From NCBI RefSeq assembly GCF_002812985.1, contig NZ_PGCP01000010.1, positions 84,144 through 148,143 on the forward strand: DNA of 64,000 bases, written 5' to 3'. Position 1 is the stretch's first letter, and every line of letters starts with the position of its first letter. The position numbers and the translations under genes are program-made. The notes below the pieces were generated by a model. The model did not search any database and was not told where the DNA came from. It worked only from the letters and a program-made list of their open reading frames with translations. Positions 24,430 to 34,629 of this stretch are shown here, piece after piece. The DNA is from Aeromonas lusitana (GTDB lineage Bacteria; Pseudomonadota; Gammaproteobacteria; Enterobacterales; Aeromonadaceae).

Positions 24430-26307
24430 TCAATCGAAGTCCGCATAGGGAGTGAGCGGCTGGGGTGGCATGTCGAGATCCCCTTGCCAGGGCTTGAAGG
24501 TATAGCGCAGGAAGAGGGTGGCATGGCTGGGGGCATAGTCATCGGCCTGCTGGATATCCACTCGCCCGCCGATGCGCCAGTGATCCGTCAGCCTGTGCTC
24601 CACGATGGCGTTCAGGGTGTAGCCGAAACCACTGCTGCTACCGCCTTCTACAGGAGCATTTCTGCCTGGCAAGCCGGCCGGCAGCAGACCTTCCAGCGGG
24701 TAGCGGCGACTGTCGTCGGTGCGGGAGTGGGACCAGGAGCCCGAGCCCCCCAGCTCCCAGGACCAGTCCGCGGTGCGCTGCCGGTAGTTGACCGGCACCG
24801 AGAGCGAGAAGTAGCCCTGCGGGCTGTAATAGCCCCCCTGCCCGAGTGTATAGCCGCTCAGATCCTTCTGGTAGTGCCACAGCATGCTGCTGAGCCCAAC
24901 GCTGACCCGCCGGTTCGTCTCGTTGACGAGCTTGTAGTAGATGCCCCCCATGAGGCGGGTGCGCCAGTTGTCCGGTACGTTCTTGCCGGTCAGCAGGTGC
25001 TGCTGGGCGCTGCCCCAGAAGCCGATGGCACCGCCGAGATCGTGGCTGAGATCGATGCGCACACCGTTCGCCCGCACCCCACCCCAGCTGATCCCGGTGC
25101 CGGGATCGATCGTGCCCGAGTAGGAGAGCAATGAGCTGCTGACGGGACGTCGGGAGAGGGTGAGCCCCCAGCCGAGATCCCCCAGATCTCCTTCCACGGT
25201 CGCGCCGCCGACCCAGTCCACCACCTCGAAACCGAGCGGCGTGGTGCCGAGATCGAAGGCCCAGGCGCCCCCATGCCAGCCTGCCGCCAAGGTGGTGCCG
25301 GTATTTTGCTGATGCTCCTGCCCGAAGCAGTTGCGGGCGGCACAGGTGCCGAACTCTTCTTTATAGGGAGAGGCGGGCAACTTGCCGGCGTCCATGTCCA
25401 CCAGCTCCACCCGGCCGAAGAAGGTGCCGCCAGCCAGCGGGGTGTCCAGTTGCAGCATCTGGGTCAGGGCGCGCAGATCCGAGAGCCCCCCCGTGCCGCT
25501 GGAGCCCCAGTAGTCGCTGTCGAGGGAGACTGTGGTCTGGCTCTGCCGGTAGTGGCGGTCGAGATCGCTGCGAAGACCCGAGGCCAGCCACGCTTCCCCC
25601 TCCTGGCTGCGGGCCAGCCGGGTCAGCTCACCCCCATCCAGATCCTCACGGGGGGCTATGCCTGCAGCCACCAGTCCCTTGCGATCCCGCGACAGGGCGC
25701 CTTCCGCGTCACCTGCATCGAAACGCTGGCGAGCGGTATCGCGCCAGAACAGCGCCGTCTGCTGGGAAGCGGGCTGCCCCGCAACCAGGGGCTCATAGGC
25801 GCTGAAGATGGCCTCTGCCGTGCCGCTCTCACCCAGCGCCTGATAGAGGTTGGCGACCCTGCGGTAGTAATTGAATTCATCGGCTGGCAGCGGACTGACC
25901 GGCCAGGCGGGCAGCCAGTGACGGGCCTGCGCCTCATCCCCCTTGGCCTGCATCAGCTCGGCCATGCCAAGCCGAGCCTCGGCCTGCTGAGGGGTCTTGG
26001 CCAGTACGCCCCGGTAATAGCGCTCGGCCTGCGCCCAGTCGCGGCGCTCTGCCGCCCACTCGGCCAAGGTGAGGGCCACATCCTCATCCGGCAGCAGGGG
26101 CTGCAACAACCCCTCTGCTGCGCGCTCATCCCCACTCTCGTGCAGTGCCCTGGCCTTGGCCAGCACTTCGCCACGGGCGAGACGCCGATCCAGTTCGCGC
26201 ATGTCCGCAGACCAGGTTCGGGCCGGCACAGCGGCCAGCAGTTCACGGGCCTGGGCGCTCTTGTCCTGCCCCGAGAGATAGAGCGCGGTGGCGTAGCGCA
26301 GGGTCAT
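24430..26307 (-). pseudogene. bcsC: bcsC, C-terminal part (TPR end and beta-barrel), out of frame
   Basis: 625 codons covering the last TPR repeats and the outer membrane cellulose-export barrel of BcsC, ending PYADFD. Homology to BcsC begins before this ATG, in the frame reading ERLLRGKLAARPQ from about 26349, so the ATG is internal, not a natural start. The piece has no signal peptide. The ATG overlaps the stop of the N-terminal piece (ATGA), and AGGAG abuts it with no spacing, a poor ribosome site. Even if translated by coupling, the barrel could not be exported on its own. The two pieces sum to about 1,135 codons, the size of one BcsC. Confidence 0.85.
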
Positions 26308-27836
26308 CTCCTGTGGCCGCGCCGCCAGCTTGCCTCGCAGCAGCCGCTCCCCACCCGGTAGGCCAGCCAGACGTCATCCGGCATCAGAGCAAGCGCCTGC
26401 TGACGCTGACTGAGGGCCTGTGGCAACTTGCCAGCCTGATCCAGCACATCGGCCTGGGATTGCAGCAACTCGGCCTTGAGCCGCTTGCCCTCAGCCTGCA
26501 GGGCCGGATCCCGATACTGCTCCAGCAGGGCCAGCGCCCTGGCAGGATCCTGATCTTTATAGAGTTCAAACAACCGGGTCAGGGCGCGATCGCGGGCTCC
26601 CGGCATGGCGAGCACCTTGCGATAGACCCGCTCGGCCTCGGCGCTGTCGTGGCGGGCCAGTTCGGTGTCCCCCAGTCCGAGCCAGGCCTCTGGCTCCTTG
26701 CCATCCTGCTTGATGGCCTGCCGATAGAGACCGGCCGCCTTCTCCCACTGCTGCTGTTTTGCCGCCTGCTCTGCCTGGCTGATGAGCAGCCAGTAGCGAT
26801 TGGTGGCCAGCAGGCTGGTCCATTTGTCCTTGTTGGTCACATTGGGGTCACGTAGCACCCGCTCGAACTGGGCGATGGCGAGCGCCCGCTGGTTGCTGCG
26901 GGAGTAGGCCTGACCGAGCGCCCCGATCAGCTCGGGATCATCGGGATTGGCGGCCAGCGCCCGCTGCAACTCGGCGACGGACGCAGTACCCTTGTCCTGA
27001 TGCTGCAGCGCCTGCTGGCGCGCGCGATAGGCAGGTGAGGCCCACTTCGCCTCCTGCTCGGTGAGCAGGGCCATCCCCTGCTTCGCCTCATCCCCGCTGC
27101 CAAAGGCGCCTATATACAACTCCAACTCGGCCATGCTCTGGGGCCCGACGGGCATGTCCTTGATATCCGCCAGCCAGATCTCGGCGGCTTCATCCCGGTT
27201 ATATTCGTTCAGGGCCATCTGTTGCAGCAGCGCCATCGCCTCTTGCCGCCGACCATCGGCCAGATAGTTGCGGGCCAGCCCGGCCCGCACCCTGGGTTGA
27301 CCAGGGTACTGGCGATTGAGCGCCTCCAGTGCCGCCATGCCCTTGGCTCTCTGCCCCGGGATGCGTACCTGCAACAAGGCGTACTCGACCGCTACATCCA
27401 GATTCGGCGCCAGATCGTCCACGAACAGCGTGCGATAGAGTCGCTCCCCCTCCTCCAGCCGACCGGCGTTGACCAGCAACCTGGCCTGTTGTAACTGTTG
27501 GCGCTGGGCAGAATCGTTGACCGCCAGGTTCGCCATGGCCTGGCGATAGAGCCGCGAATCAGGCGCCACCTTGCCGAGCCTGTCGAGCAGGGCTTTGGCC
27601 TCCTTGACCTTGCCCTGGCGCAGCGCCTGCCGCGCCTGGGCCGCCAGCAGCTCGGGATGATTGGGTTCCACCAGGGAGAGGGAGTAGAGGGAGTTGCTGA
27701 CCAGATCTTCCCGCCCGGTCGCCTCGCCGATGCGCACCCGCTCCAGCAAGGATGAGACAGGCTCCACCGCAGCCTGTGCCAGGTTGCCGCCCACCAGCAC
27801 GGCGAGCAGGCAACCCAGGGTCAATCGGCTTGGCAT
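26304..27836 (-). pseudogene. bcsC: bcsC, N-terminal part (signal peptide and TPR repeats), frameshifted
   Basis: Starts at ATG 27836 with GGAG upstream and a signal peptide ending LAQA, followed by many TPR repeats (for example EAWLGLGDTELARHDSAEAE). It runs in frame with BcsC to DDVWLAYRV, then leaves it at about 26350 and ends after 16 unrelated residues (SGCCEASWRRGHRR). Compared with E. coli BcsC from memory, some 13 residues are missing between this point and the resumed homology in the next frame, i.e. a net loss near 37 nt, not a one-base slip. The 5' end overlaps bcsZ by 16 bases. Confidence 0.85.
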
Positions 27837-28930
27837 GACTCGCTCCAACCTGGTTGCAGGGTACCGTCTGCGGCGAATCGATAGCGTCCCTGATCCCAGC
27901 CCGCACCGAACAGGGTCAGCACGCTACCGTAATAGGCATCGGCATCCTGGCCATGCTGTTTTACCTGCTCCCGCAATGTGGCCTGCATCGGCTGGCCCTG
28001 AGTCAAGGGCAGCAGGGCGGCGGCAAAGCCGGCCGGGCCACGGCCTTCGGTCTGACCGGTCTGGCTGTCGGCCCGCTCGGGCACGGCGCCCTGCTCGGCA
28101 ATCTTCGCCAGCATGGGGGCAAAGTGTGCCGCCAGACCAGGCTTGTCGGGATCCTCGTCGCTCAGCATGCCGAGCCAGAGATAGACACGGATGGCATCAT
28201 AGCTGCCCATGGGGCCCTTGCTGGGCGTCACCTGCCAGCCCTTGTCCCCTTGCCAGTCAATCCAGTCCGGGGAGAAGCCGTGGGGCGCACTGCCCTTCAA
28301 CAAGCCAGGCAGCAGTGCCCGCATCTCGCGCCAGGGACCCTGCTGCTGTGCGAAGCGCGCCAGCAGTTGCGGGGGCAGATAACTGGGATTCAGGGTCCAG
28401 CTGCCCTCCCCCGTGAAGCCGTGCACACCGGGCAACATCACGGGGCCCAGGCCCGGCAGCGTCGCCACCTCTTCCCGAGCGATGCGTTTGAGCAACATGG
28501 TACCGATGGAGACATAGCTGTGGTTGTCCCACAGCCGACCCGCCTCGAGCAGGCTGTAGGCTATCCAGAGATCCGAGTCGGAGGCGCTGTTCTCATCGAG
28601 CAGGCCCCAGCTGCCGTCCTCCTTCTCACCCCACAGCCAGGCGGGCAGGAAACCGGTCAGATCCCCGCGGGCGAGCTGCTGCTCGGTCCAGCCCAGCAGC
28701 TTGGCGAAGGTCTCCTTGTCGTTATTGACCAGGGCGAAGAAGAGGCCATAGCTCTGCCCCTCCGAGGTGGTGATGCGACGACCGTCGGCTGGGTCTATGA
28801 CTCGCCCCTCCTCGCTGATGTAGTGCTGGCGAAAATGCTGCCACTCGGGCCAGTCACAGGCGGCGAAGGCGGGCAAGGCACTCAGGGCCCACAACAGCAG
28901 GGCACCACACATTCTGTTCATCTGGTTCAT
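27821..28930 (-). CDS. bcsZ: Cellulose synthase operon endoglucanase BcsZ (GH8)
   Basis: 369 residues with a signal peptide ending PAFA. GH8 features: WPEWQHFRQHYISEEGRVID, the DGRRITTSEGQSYGLFFALV segment with the proton-donor Glu, and DSDLWIAYSLLEAGRLW with catalytic Asp. It is the periplasmic beta-1,4-glucanase that trims nascent cellulose and is required for normal cellulose export. It starts 3 bases after the bcsB stop, with its ribosome site (AAGGAAG) in the end of bcsB, and overlaps bcsC at its own 3' end, so it is tightly coupled within the operon. Confidence 0.95.
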   Translation of the reverse strand: MNQMNRMCGALLLWALSALPAFAACDWPEWQHFRQHYISEEGRVIDPADGRRITTSEGQSYGLFFALVNNDKETFAKLLGWTEQQLARGDLTGFLPAWLWGEKEDGSWGLLDENSASDSDLWIAYSLLEAGRLWDNHSYVSIGTMLLKRIAREEVATLPGLGPVMLPGVHGFTGEGSWTLNPSYLPPQLLARFAQQQGPWREMRALLPGLLKGSAPHGFSPDWIDWQGDKGWQVTPSKGPMGSYDAIRVYLWLGMLSDEDPDKPGLAAHFAPMLAKIAEQGAVPERADSQTGQTEGRGPAGFAAALLPLTQGQPMQATLREQVKQHGQDADAYYGSVLTLFGAGWDQGRYRFAADGTLQPGWSESCQAD

Positions 28931-28933
28931 CCC

Positions 28934-31156
28934 TTAATCTTCCTTCAGACGGCGGCGGCTGGCACCGGCCAGCAACACCCGCAGACCCCAGCCCAGCACC
29001 AGCATGCAGAGCAGCGTCAAGCCGGCGAGGCGCAGCGGATAGTTGGCAAACAGCTGCCAGACCCGCTCCCACCACGGCAAATAACCCACTTCGTAGCGCT
29101 CGCCCACCGCCAGACTCTTCACGCCCGACTCGCGGATGATGGCCACGGAACCTGCGACCTGACCGCGCAGGGCGTCATTTTGCAGGGTGTCGTTGAGCAG
29201 GGTCACGCCGGCCGGGCCATCCGCCAGCAGGGCCACCAGGCTGCGCTGATCATGGGTCGGCGACTGCAACCCCAGGATGGCGGCAATGGCCTGATTCCCG
29301 CTCATGCCGATCCGAGCCTGTGGCTCCCGATCGGCCAGGGAACTTAGCAGATCGTCCCGATATTCACGATGTGGCTGGTTGATCCAGCTGCTGGTGGAGG
29401 CCAGCAGCGCATCGGGTTCGGCGTCCTGCTGGAACTCCTTGGGCAGGGAACCGATGAGCAGGGTGTCGAGATCCTCCCCCCGCGCCTGCTCCCAATCGTT
29501 GACGATCCGCAGTGACAGCGCGGGATAACCTGTCTCGGCACCGATGGCGCCCATCGCATTGAGCAAGGTGGTGAGCTGGGCCGGATGGGGCTTGGCAGGC
29601 ATTACCACCTGGGTATCCGCGAGATCGGCCATGCGGCTGAACGGGAAGCCAGAGTTGGCGAAGGCCTTGAGATCCGGCATCTCGATGAAGTGGCGATAAC
29701 CGGTGAAATCGATGGTGGAGCTGTCGTCGATGCGCACCTGATGGGCCGGCGGCAACACCAGATCGCAGCGGCCATTGGCATTGCCCCCCATCGACTCCTG
29801 AGCATATTCGAACGAGAAGCTCAGGTTGTTGACCTGGGTGGTCTTGAGCCCCGGCATGCGCAGGGTCCTAGCCTGATCATCCCCGGCAAACCAGAGCGGC
29901 AGCGTGAGCAACTGCTCACTCTTGAACTCGCCGGGCTCCAGGGGGAAGGACTTCATGAACTGGCCGTTGACCGCCACATCCAGGCGGGAGCCGTCCCGCA
30001 TGATGGGGGCCGTGTGGTGATACTTGAGGTCGGCCTTTATCCCGTTGGCCCCCAGCAGATAGAGATCCGGCGGCAGCCGCAGGGTCATGCTGAGGGGCCA
30101 GAGCCGACGGCCCGTGGCCTGCAGCTGGCCCTGATAGTCGGTCAGCTCGTCGAAGCGCATCTTGCGATCGAGCCGCACCCAGTTCGGCGCGTCGTAAGGT
30201 TGGCGAGGGGAAAGGGGTTTGACCTCATCCACCCGCACGCTCTGGCCGCGCAGCAACACATCCCCCTGTGCCAGCCCCTTGGCGGCCATCAGCAGATCCT
30301 GCTGATCTCGCCCCAGGATCAGCAGCAACTTCACGTAAGGGTTGTCGGGGGAGCTGATCATGTCGATGGTCGGCCCCTTCACCTTGGGATAATCCGCCAG
30401 GAAACCGGGTCTCTGCTCATTGGTGGCGAAGACGACAGCGTTGCGATCCGGCAACTTGTCGATGAGCACCGGGAACTGCTGACCGCGCCACTGCGCCTTG
30501 GCGCCGAACCAGGAGGCCAGTACAGCCGCCGCCTGTTGCTGCTCGAGGGGCACCTCGCCGCTGAACACCATGGGCAGGGTCAGCTTCTTGTTGTCTCGCA
30601 TATCGAGGAAGGGCATGGGGAAGAAGGAGAGCTCGTTGCGCACCGGCAAGGTCTGCAGTTGCAGGCTTAGCTTGCTGTCCCGGTTGACGTTGAGCCAGAG
30701 GGTATCGCTCGACGGGTTCTCGCACACGTTCTGGTAGTGGCCGACGAAGCTGACCTTGAGCCGGTTGAAATCCTTGGCATAGCGGGGATCCAGATCGATG
30801 CGGACATGGCTGCGCTCCCCCATCTGCTCCTTGGTGAGGGCTGTGACCCCCATCAGCTCATCGTTGAGGTAGACCTTGATCTGGGAGATGAGCGGCAGCA
30901 GGGAAGGCGACGGGGTGAAGTCGAGATCCAGGCTGGCCTTGGTGACCACCTCGTCCCGCCGCACGGTGAAGTCCGCCTGACCATCCGGCGCATTGCCGCG
31001 CAGAGAGAGGGTGCCCGGGGTCGAGGCCATCTGCTCGAAGCTCTGGTCCAGGCTGCGCACCGGCGCGGGGACGGGCGGCAAGGGCCCGGTCCCGTCGGCG
31101 GCCACCGCACTCTGCGCCATCAGCAGGAGAGGAATAAGGTAGCGTTGTGGTTTCAT
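28934..31156 (-). CDS. bcsB: Cellulose synthase periplasmic subunit BcsB
   Basis: 740 residues: signal peptide ending SAVA, two repeated carbohydrate-binding/flavodoxin-like modules (PSPSLLPLISQIKVYLNDEL; GQFMKSFPLEPGEFKSE), and one C-terminal membrane anchor (PLRLAGLTLLCMLVLGWGL) that packs against BcsA. It guides the glucan chain from BcsA across the periplasm and is required for BcsA activity. Its start overlaps the bcsA stop as TGATG. Length is close to E. coli BcsB (779). Confidence 0.95.
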   Translation of the reverse strand: MKPQRYLIPLLLMAQSAVAADGTGPLPPVPAPVRSLDQSFEQMASTPGTLSLRGNAPDGQADFTVRRDEVVTKASLDLDFTPSPSLLPLISQIKVYLNDELMGVTALTKEQMGERSHVRIDLDPRYAKDFNRLKVSFVGHYQNVCENPSSDTLWLNVNRDSKLSLQLQTLPVRNELSFFPMPFLDMRDNKKLTLPMVFSGEVPLEQQQAAAVLASWFGAKAQWRGQQFPVLIDKLPDRNAVVFATNEQRPGFLADYPKVKGPTIDMISSPDNPYVKLLLILGRDQQDLLMAAKGLAQGDVLLRGQSVRVDEVKPLSPRQPYDAPNWVRLDRKMRFDELTDYQGQLQATGRRLWPLSMTLRLPPDLYLLGANGIKADLKYHHTAPIMRDGSRLDVAVNGQFMKSFPLEPGEFKSEQLLTLPLWFAGDDQARTLRMPGLKTTQVNNLSFSFEYAQESMGGNANGRCDLVLPPAHQVRIDDSSTIDFTGYRHFIEMPDLKAFANSGFPFSRMADLADTQVVMPAKPHPAQLTTLLNAMGAIGAETGYPALSLRIVNDWEQARGEDLDTLLIGSLPKEFQQDAEPDALLASTSSWINQPHREYRDDLLSSLADREPQARIGMSGNQAIAAILGLQSPTHDQRSLVALLADGPAGVTLLNDTLQNDALRGQVAGSVAIIRESGVKSLAVGERYEVGYLPWWERVWQLFANYPLRLAGLTLLCMLVLGWGLRVLLAGASRRRLKED

Positions 31157-33723
31157 CAGCCTTCCACTGTCTGTGGGGTCGGAGCCTGGGACCGGAAATC
31201 CGGTGAGACGCGACGAGGAACGAAGGAGAGCAGCCAGCGAGCCAGCTTCTCAAGCAGGATACAAATCGGTTCGAGCGGGGAGCTGCGGGCCAGGCGCCAA
31301 TAAGCCCCCCAGCCGAGCAGCGTGATGTCGAGCAGGCTGTGCAGCGGCCTGTCCTTGCCGAGCCGCTGCTGCCACAGGGACCAGGTATCGGCCCGGGCGA
31401 AGGTGCACTGGATGAAGTCGATGCTCTGTTGCTGCGCCATGGGTTCGAGCTCCAGCCCGAGCTTGCGGCCAAACACCCGCTGCACCTTGGCGGCAAACTC
31501 CTGCTCCCGCTGGCCACTGCGCAGCAGTAGCCAGACCCGCTCCTTGCCGACCAGGGGCAAGGGGCTCTCCAGCAGCACGCCCACCCCGCCGTTGGAGTAG
31601 TCCCTGACGGTGCAGGGATAGAGGTGACCGTTGGCCAGCTTGATGGCCGCCTGCATCACCATCTCCACCCTGGGGTTGGAGCGCACCTGACGCGACTCGA
31701 AGGCCACCGCCAGGGCGCCTCCCAAGATGGTCAGGTTGTAGAGGGTCCAGATCATGCTGAGGATCAGGGTCAGGATCTCGTCGGCGGGGCCGGTCAGGAT
31801 GCGCCAGACACCGAACCCCAGCCCGCACAGGCTGAGCAGGATCAGCACCAGATAGGGGCGCGAGACCGACAGGTCCAGATACACCTCCTCCGTCATGCCC
31901 CCCTTGGCGGTTACGTTGAACTTGCCCTTGTGGGGGGCAAACAACGCCACCGTCGTCGGTCGGGCGATATACCAGGCCAACACAGTCTCATACACCTCGC
32001 CCCAGAAGGAGTGGCGTACCTTGCCCTGCAAGCGGGAGTTGGTCAGGGCGCTGTGGAAGATGTGCGGCAGCATGTAGAGGGCGATGGCCGCCGCTGGCGC
32101 ATAGATGATGTAGGCGTGCAGGATCAGGAAGGCCAGCGGCGCGGTCAGGAAGATGATCCTGGGAATGCCCGACAGGAAGTGCAGCATGGCGTTGAAGTAG
32201 CAGAGCCGCTGACCGAAGTTGAGCCCCTTGCCGAACAGGGGGTTGTCCAGGCGCAGGATCTGCACCATGCCGCGGGCCCAGCGAATGCGCTGGCCTATGT
32301 GGGCAGACAGGCTCTCGGTGGCCAGTCCCGCCGCCAGCGGGATCCGGATGTAGGCCGAGGTATAGCCGAGCCGGTGCAATCGCAGCGAGGTATGGGCATC
32401 CTCGGTGACCGTCTCCACGGCGATACCGCCGATCTCGTCCAGGGCCGAGCGCTTGATGACGGCACAAGAGCCGCAGAAGAAGCTGGCATCCCACATGTCG
32501 TTGCCATCTTGCACCAGCCCGTAGAACAGAGCCCCTTCGTTCGGCATCTTGCGAAAACGCTGCAGGTTGTGTTCGAACGGATCGGCTGAGAAGAAGTGGT
32601 GAGGGGTCTGCACCACTCCCAGCTTGGGATCCCGGAAGAACCAGCCCACCGTCATCTGCAGGAAGGAGCGGGTCGGCAAGTGGTCGCAGTCGAAGATGGC
32701 CACCAGCTCCCCGCTCGCCTGCTTGAGGGCATTGTTGATGTTGCCCGCCTTGGCGTGCTCGTGGGTCTCCCGCGCCACGTAGCGGATCCCGACCCCTTCG
32801 GCAAACTCGCGAAACGACTCGCGGCCCCCGTCATCGAGCAGCCAGATGGTCAGCTTGTCCTTGGGCCAGTCCAGGCCCATGGCCGCGTAGACTGTGCCCT
32901 TGACGATGGCGAGATCCTCGTTGTAGGTGGGGATCATCAGATCCACCGTCGGCCACTCGGCCGGATCCGCCGGCAAGGGGGCCGGCGGACGATTGAGGGG
33001 CCAGGCCGTCTGCCAGTAGCCGAGCAGCAGCACCACCCAGGCATAGGTCTCGGCAAACAGCAGCAACAGGCCGCAGGTGAGGCTGACTGGATCGAACCAA
33101 TCCAGGGTCGAGGTGTAACGCCACCAGATGTAGCGGCAGGAGACGGTGAGGGAGAGCACCATCATCATCAGCATGGGGTAGCGGCCCGGCACGGCGCGCA
33201 GGATGAAGGCCATGACCACCAGCATGATGACGAACACCAGCTGGGCCTGCAGGGTAAACGGCTGGGTGATGCAGAGCAGGGAGAGGCTGCCCGCCACCAC
33301 GCAGAGCAGCACGCTCTTCCAGCGCGCCTCCCGCGGCGTCGCGAGCGCCGAGGCCAGCCCTTTCTCCTCCTGGCGCAGCAACAATGTGCTGAGCCCCTGA
33401 GTGCCCCGCTGCCAGGCTCGCTGCCAGGAGGCGGGCCAGCGCAGGGGAATGGGTTCTGGCCGTCGCACTATGAGCCAGAGACTCTGCAACAGGATGCGCA
33501 GGGGATCCCCGGCCCTGGGTTTGGCCACCTGGGGGTAGAGCCCTTTGGCATGGCTCAATATCCACTGCCAGCCGTGGCGCTCCAGGGGGAACAGGGTCCA
33601 GGCCAGCAGCCAGAGCAGGGTCAGGGTGGCGGCACCCGCCTTGGATGCCCCCTGCTCGCGCAGGGTCTGGTAACGCTCCGCGCACCAGCGTCCCGCCGTC
33701 GGTGTCACCAGTGCGGCCAGCAT
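31156..33723 (-). CDS. bcsA: Cellulose synthase catalytic subunit (UDP-forming) BcsA
   Basis: 855 residues. A family-2 glycosyltransferase embedded between transmembrane helices: LLDDGGRES (DDG, about residue 295), IFDCDHLPTR (DxD, about 343), VTEDAHTSLR (TED, catalytic base, about 438) and QRIRWARG (QxxRW, about 474). A C-terminal PilZ domain begins near 675 with RSNPR (RxxxR) and DYSNGGVG (DxSxxG), both needed to bind c-di-GMP. It polymerises UDP-glucose into beta-1,4-glucan and secretes it across the inner membrane on c-di-GMP activation. The start overlaps the bcsQ stop (TGATG). Confidence 0.97.
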   Translation of the reverse strand: MLAALVTPTAGRWCAERYQTLREQGASKAGAATLTLLWLLAWTLFPLERHGWQWILSHAKGLYPQVAKPRAGDPLRILLQSLWLIVRRPEPIPLRWPASWQRAWQRGTQGLSTLLLRQEEKGLASALATPREARWKSVLLCVVAGSLSLLCITQPFTLQAQLVFVIMLVVMAFILRAVPGRYPMLMMMVLSLTVSCRYIWWRYTSTLDWFDPVSLTCGLLLLFAETYAWVVLLLGYWQTAWPLNRPPAPLPADPAEWPTVDLMIPTYNEDLAIVKGTVYAAMGLDWPKDKLTIWLLDDGGRESFREFAEGVGIRYVARETHEHAKAGNINNALKQASGELVAIFDCDHLPTRSFLQMTVGWFFRDPKLGVVQTPHHFFSADPFEHNLQRFRKMPNEGALFYGLVQDGNDMWDASFFCGSCAVIKRSALDEIGGIAVETVTEDAHTSLRLHRLGYTSAYIRIPLAAGLATESLSAHIGQRIRWARGMVQILRLDNPLFGKGLNFGQRLCYFNAMLHFLSGIPRIIFLTAPLAFLILHAYIIYAPAAAIALYMLPHIFHSALTNSRLQGKVRHSFWGEVYETVLAWYIARPTTVALFAPHKGKFNVTAKGGMTEEVYLDLSVSRPYLVLILLSLCGLGFGVWRILTGPADEILTLILSMIWTLYNLTILGGALAVAFESRQVRSNPRVEMVMQAAIKLANGHLYPCTVRDYSNGGVGVLLESPLPLVGKERVWLLLRSGQREQEFAAKVQRVFGRKLGLELEPMAQQQSIDFIQCTFARADTWSLWQQRLGKDRPLHSLLDITLLGWGAYWRLARSSPLEPICILLEKLARWLLSFVPRRVSPDFRSQAPTPQTVEG

Positions 33724-34415
33724 CAGGCGTCAGCCTCTCGCATCAGGCACCAGAGCGCCAGCGCGTTGAGTTCATGGGCGATCAGGCTGGTGGGGGAATA
33801 GCGACCCACGGGTTGTTTCGCCGCCATGGCCTCGGCCATGGCTTCGTCACGGTGCAATCGCTGGGTGAGCTGAGGAAGTCCTGCCGCAGACCAGAGATCC
33901 AGCAGATCCTGCTGCAGGGCGCGACGGCTGGTGAACTGGGTCACCAGCAGTCGCTCGTCGGCCACCCAGGCGCGGCGGTAGAGCCGCACATGGCTGTTGG
34001 CATCGGCATTGACCACGGTCAGCCGCCGACAGGGCAGCACCAGCGCCGCGTCCAGGGGCACATCCAGCAACAGCAGATCGTAACCCTCGATGGCTTGCAG
34101 CCAGTCAAGGGAGCCTGCATTGGATTGGCCGCCATTAGACTGGTCGCCATTCGGTTGATAACCATACGCCAGCAGATCGAGCCCAGTTTCGTAAGGGTGC
34201 AGGGCAGAGCGCCACTCCCGCGCGGGATCGCTCAGTTGGCGCCAGCCAACGGCTTCGTCGTGAGGCAAGCCCAGATGAATGCCGAGCAGGTTGTCCGGGC
34301 AGAGATCCACCGCCAGCACCCGCGCCCCCTGCTCCCGCGCGGCCCAGGCCAGTCCGGCGACGATGGAGGTGGTGCCGACACCACCGCGGATCCCTTGCAG
34401 CGCCACGATGTTCAT
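33723..34415 (-). CDS. bcsQ: Cellulose biosynthesis protein BcsQ (ParA/MinD-like)
   Basis: 230 residues. The N-terminus MNIVALQGIRGGVGTTSIVA is the BcsQ form of a deviant Walker A, and LLLLDVPLDAALVLP is the Walker B area. BcsQ (YhjQ) localises the cellulose machinery to a pole and belongs to the cytoplasmic vestibule of E. coli-type Bcs complexes. A low-complexity insert NGDQSNGGQSNAGS lies near residue 90. Its ATG overlaps the bcsR stop by 4 bases (ATGA), consistent with coupled expression. Confidence 0.92.
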   Translation of the reverse strand: MNIVALQGIRGGVGTTSIVAGLAWAAREQGARVLAVDLCPDNLLGIHLGLPHDEAVGWRQLSDPAREWRSALHPYETGLDLLAYGYQPNGDQSNGGQSNAGSLDWLQAIEGYDLLLLDVPLDAALVLPCRRLTVVNADANSHVRLYRRAWVADERLLVTQFTSRRALQQDLLDLWSAAGLPQLTQRLHRDEAMAEAMAAKQPVGRYSPTSLIAHELNALALWCLMREADA

Positions 34416-34615
34416 TTGCGGCTCCGGTTCATGTCCAGCTCCGCCAGCAGCGGGAAGCGCGCACGCAGGGCGGCCAGGTGTTCGTTGAGGGCTATGTCCT
34501 GGTAGGGAAGCTGGACATCGAATGTCTGCTGCACCATGGCCACGTCACTCACCACGCCCCCCTCGACTGGTACGCCGAAGGGGGTCAGCGGCATCTGTTG
34601 CTTGTCCGTCTTCAT
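34412..34615 (-). CDS. bcsR: Cellulose biosynthesis protein BcsR
   Basis: 67 residues, matching the size of E. coli BcsR (YhjR, 62). The C-terminal half, LPYQDIALNEHLAALRARF followed by PLLAEL, carries the recognisable BcsR core (E. coli: DYADISQREQLAAAL..RWPLLAE). BcsR forms a complex with BcsQ and stabilises the synthase. The N-terminal half (FGVPVEGGVVSD) is divergent. It lies between bcsG (14-base gap) and bcsQ (4-base overlap), which confirms the assignment. Confidence 0.88.
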   Translation of the reverse strand: MKTDKQQMPLTPFGVPVEGGVVSDVAMVQQTFDVQLPYQDIALNEHLAALRARFPLLAELDMNRSRK

Positions 34616-34629
34616 CCCGATCTCCTGCG

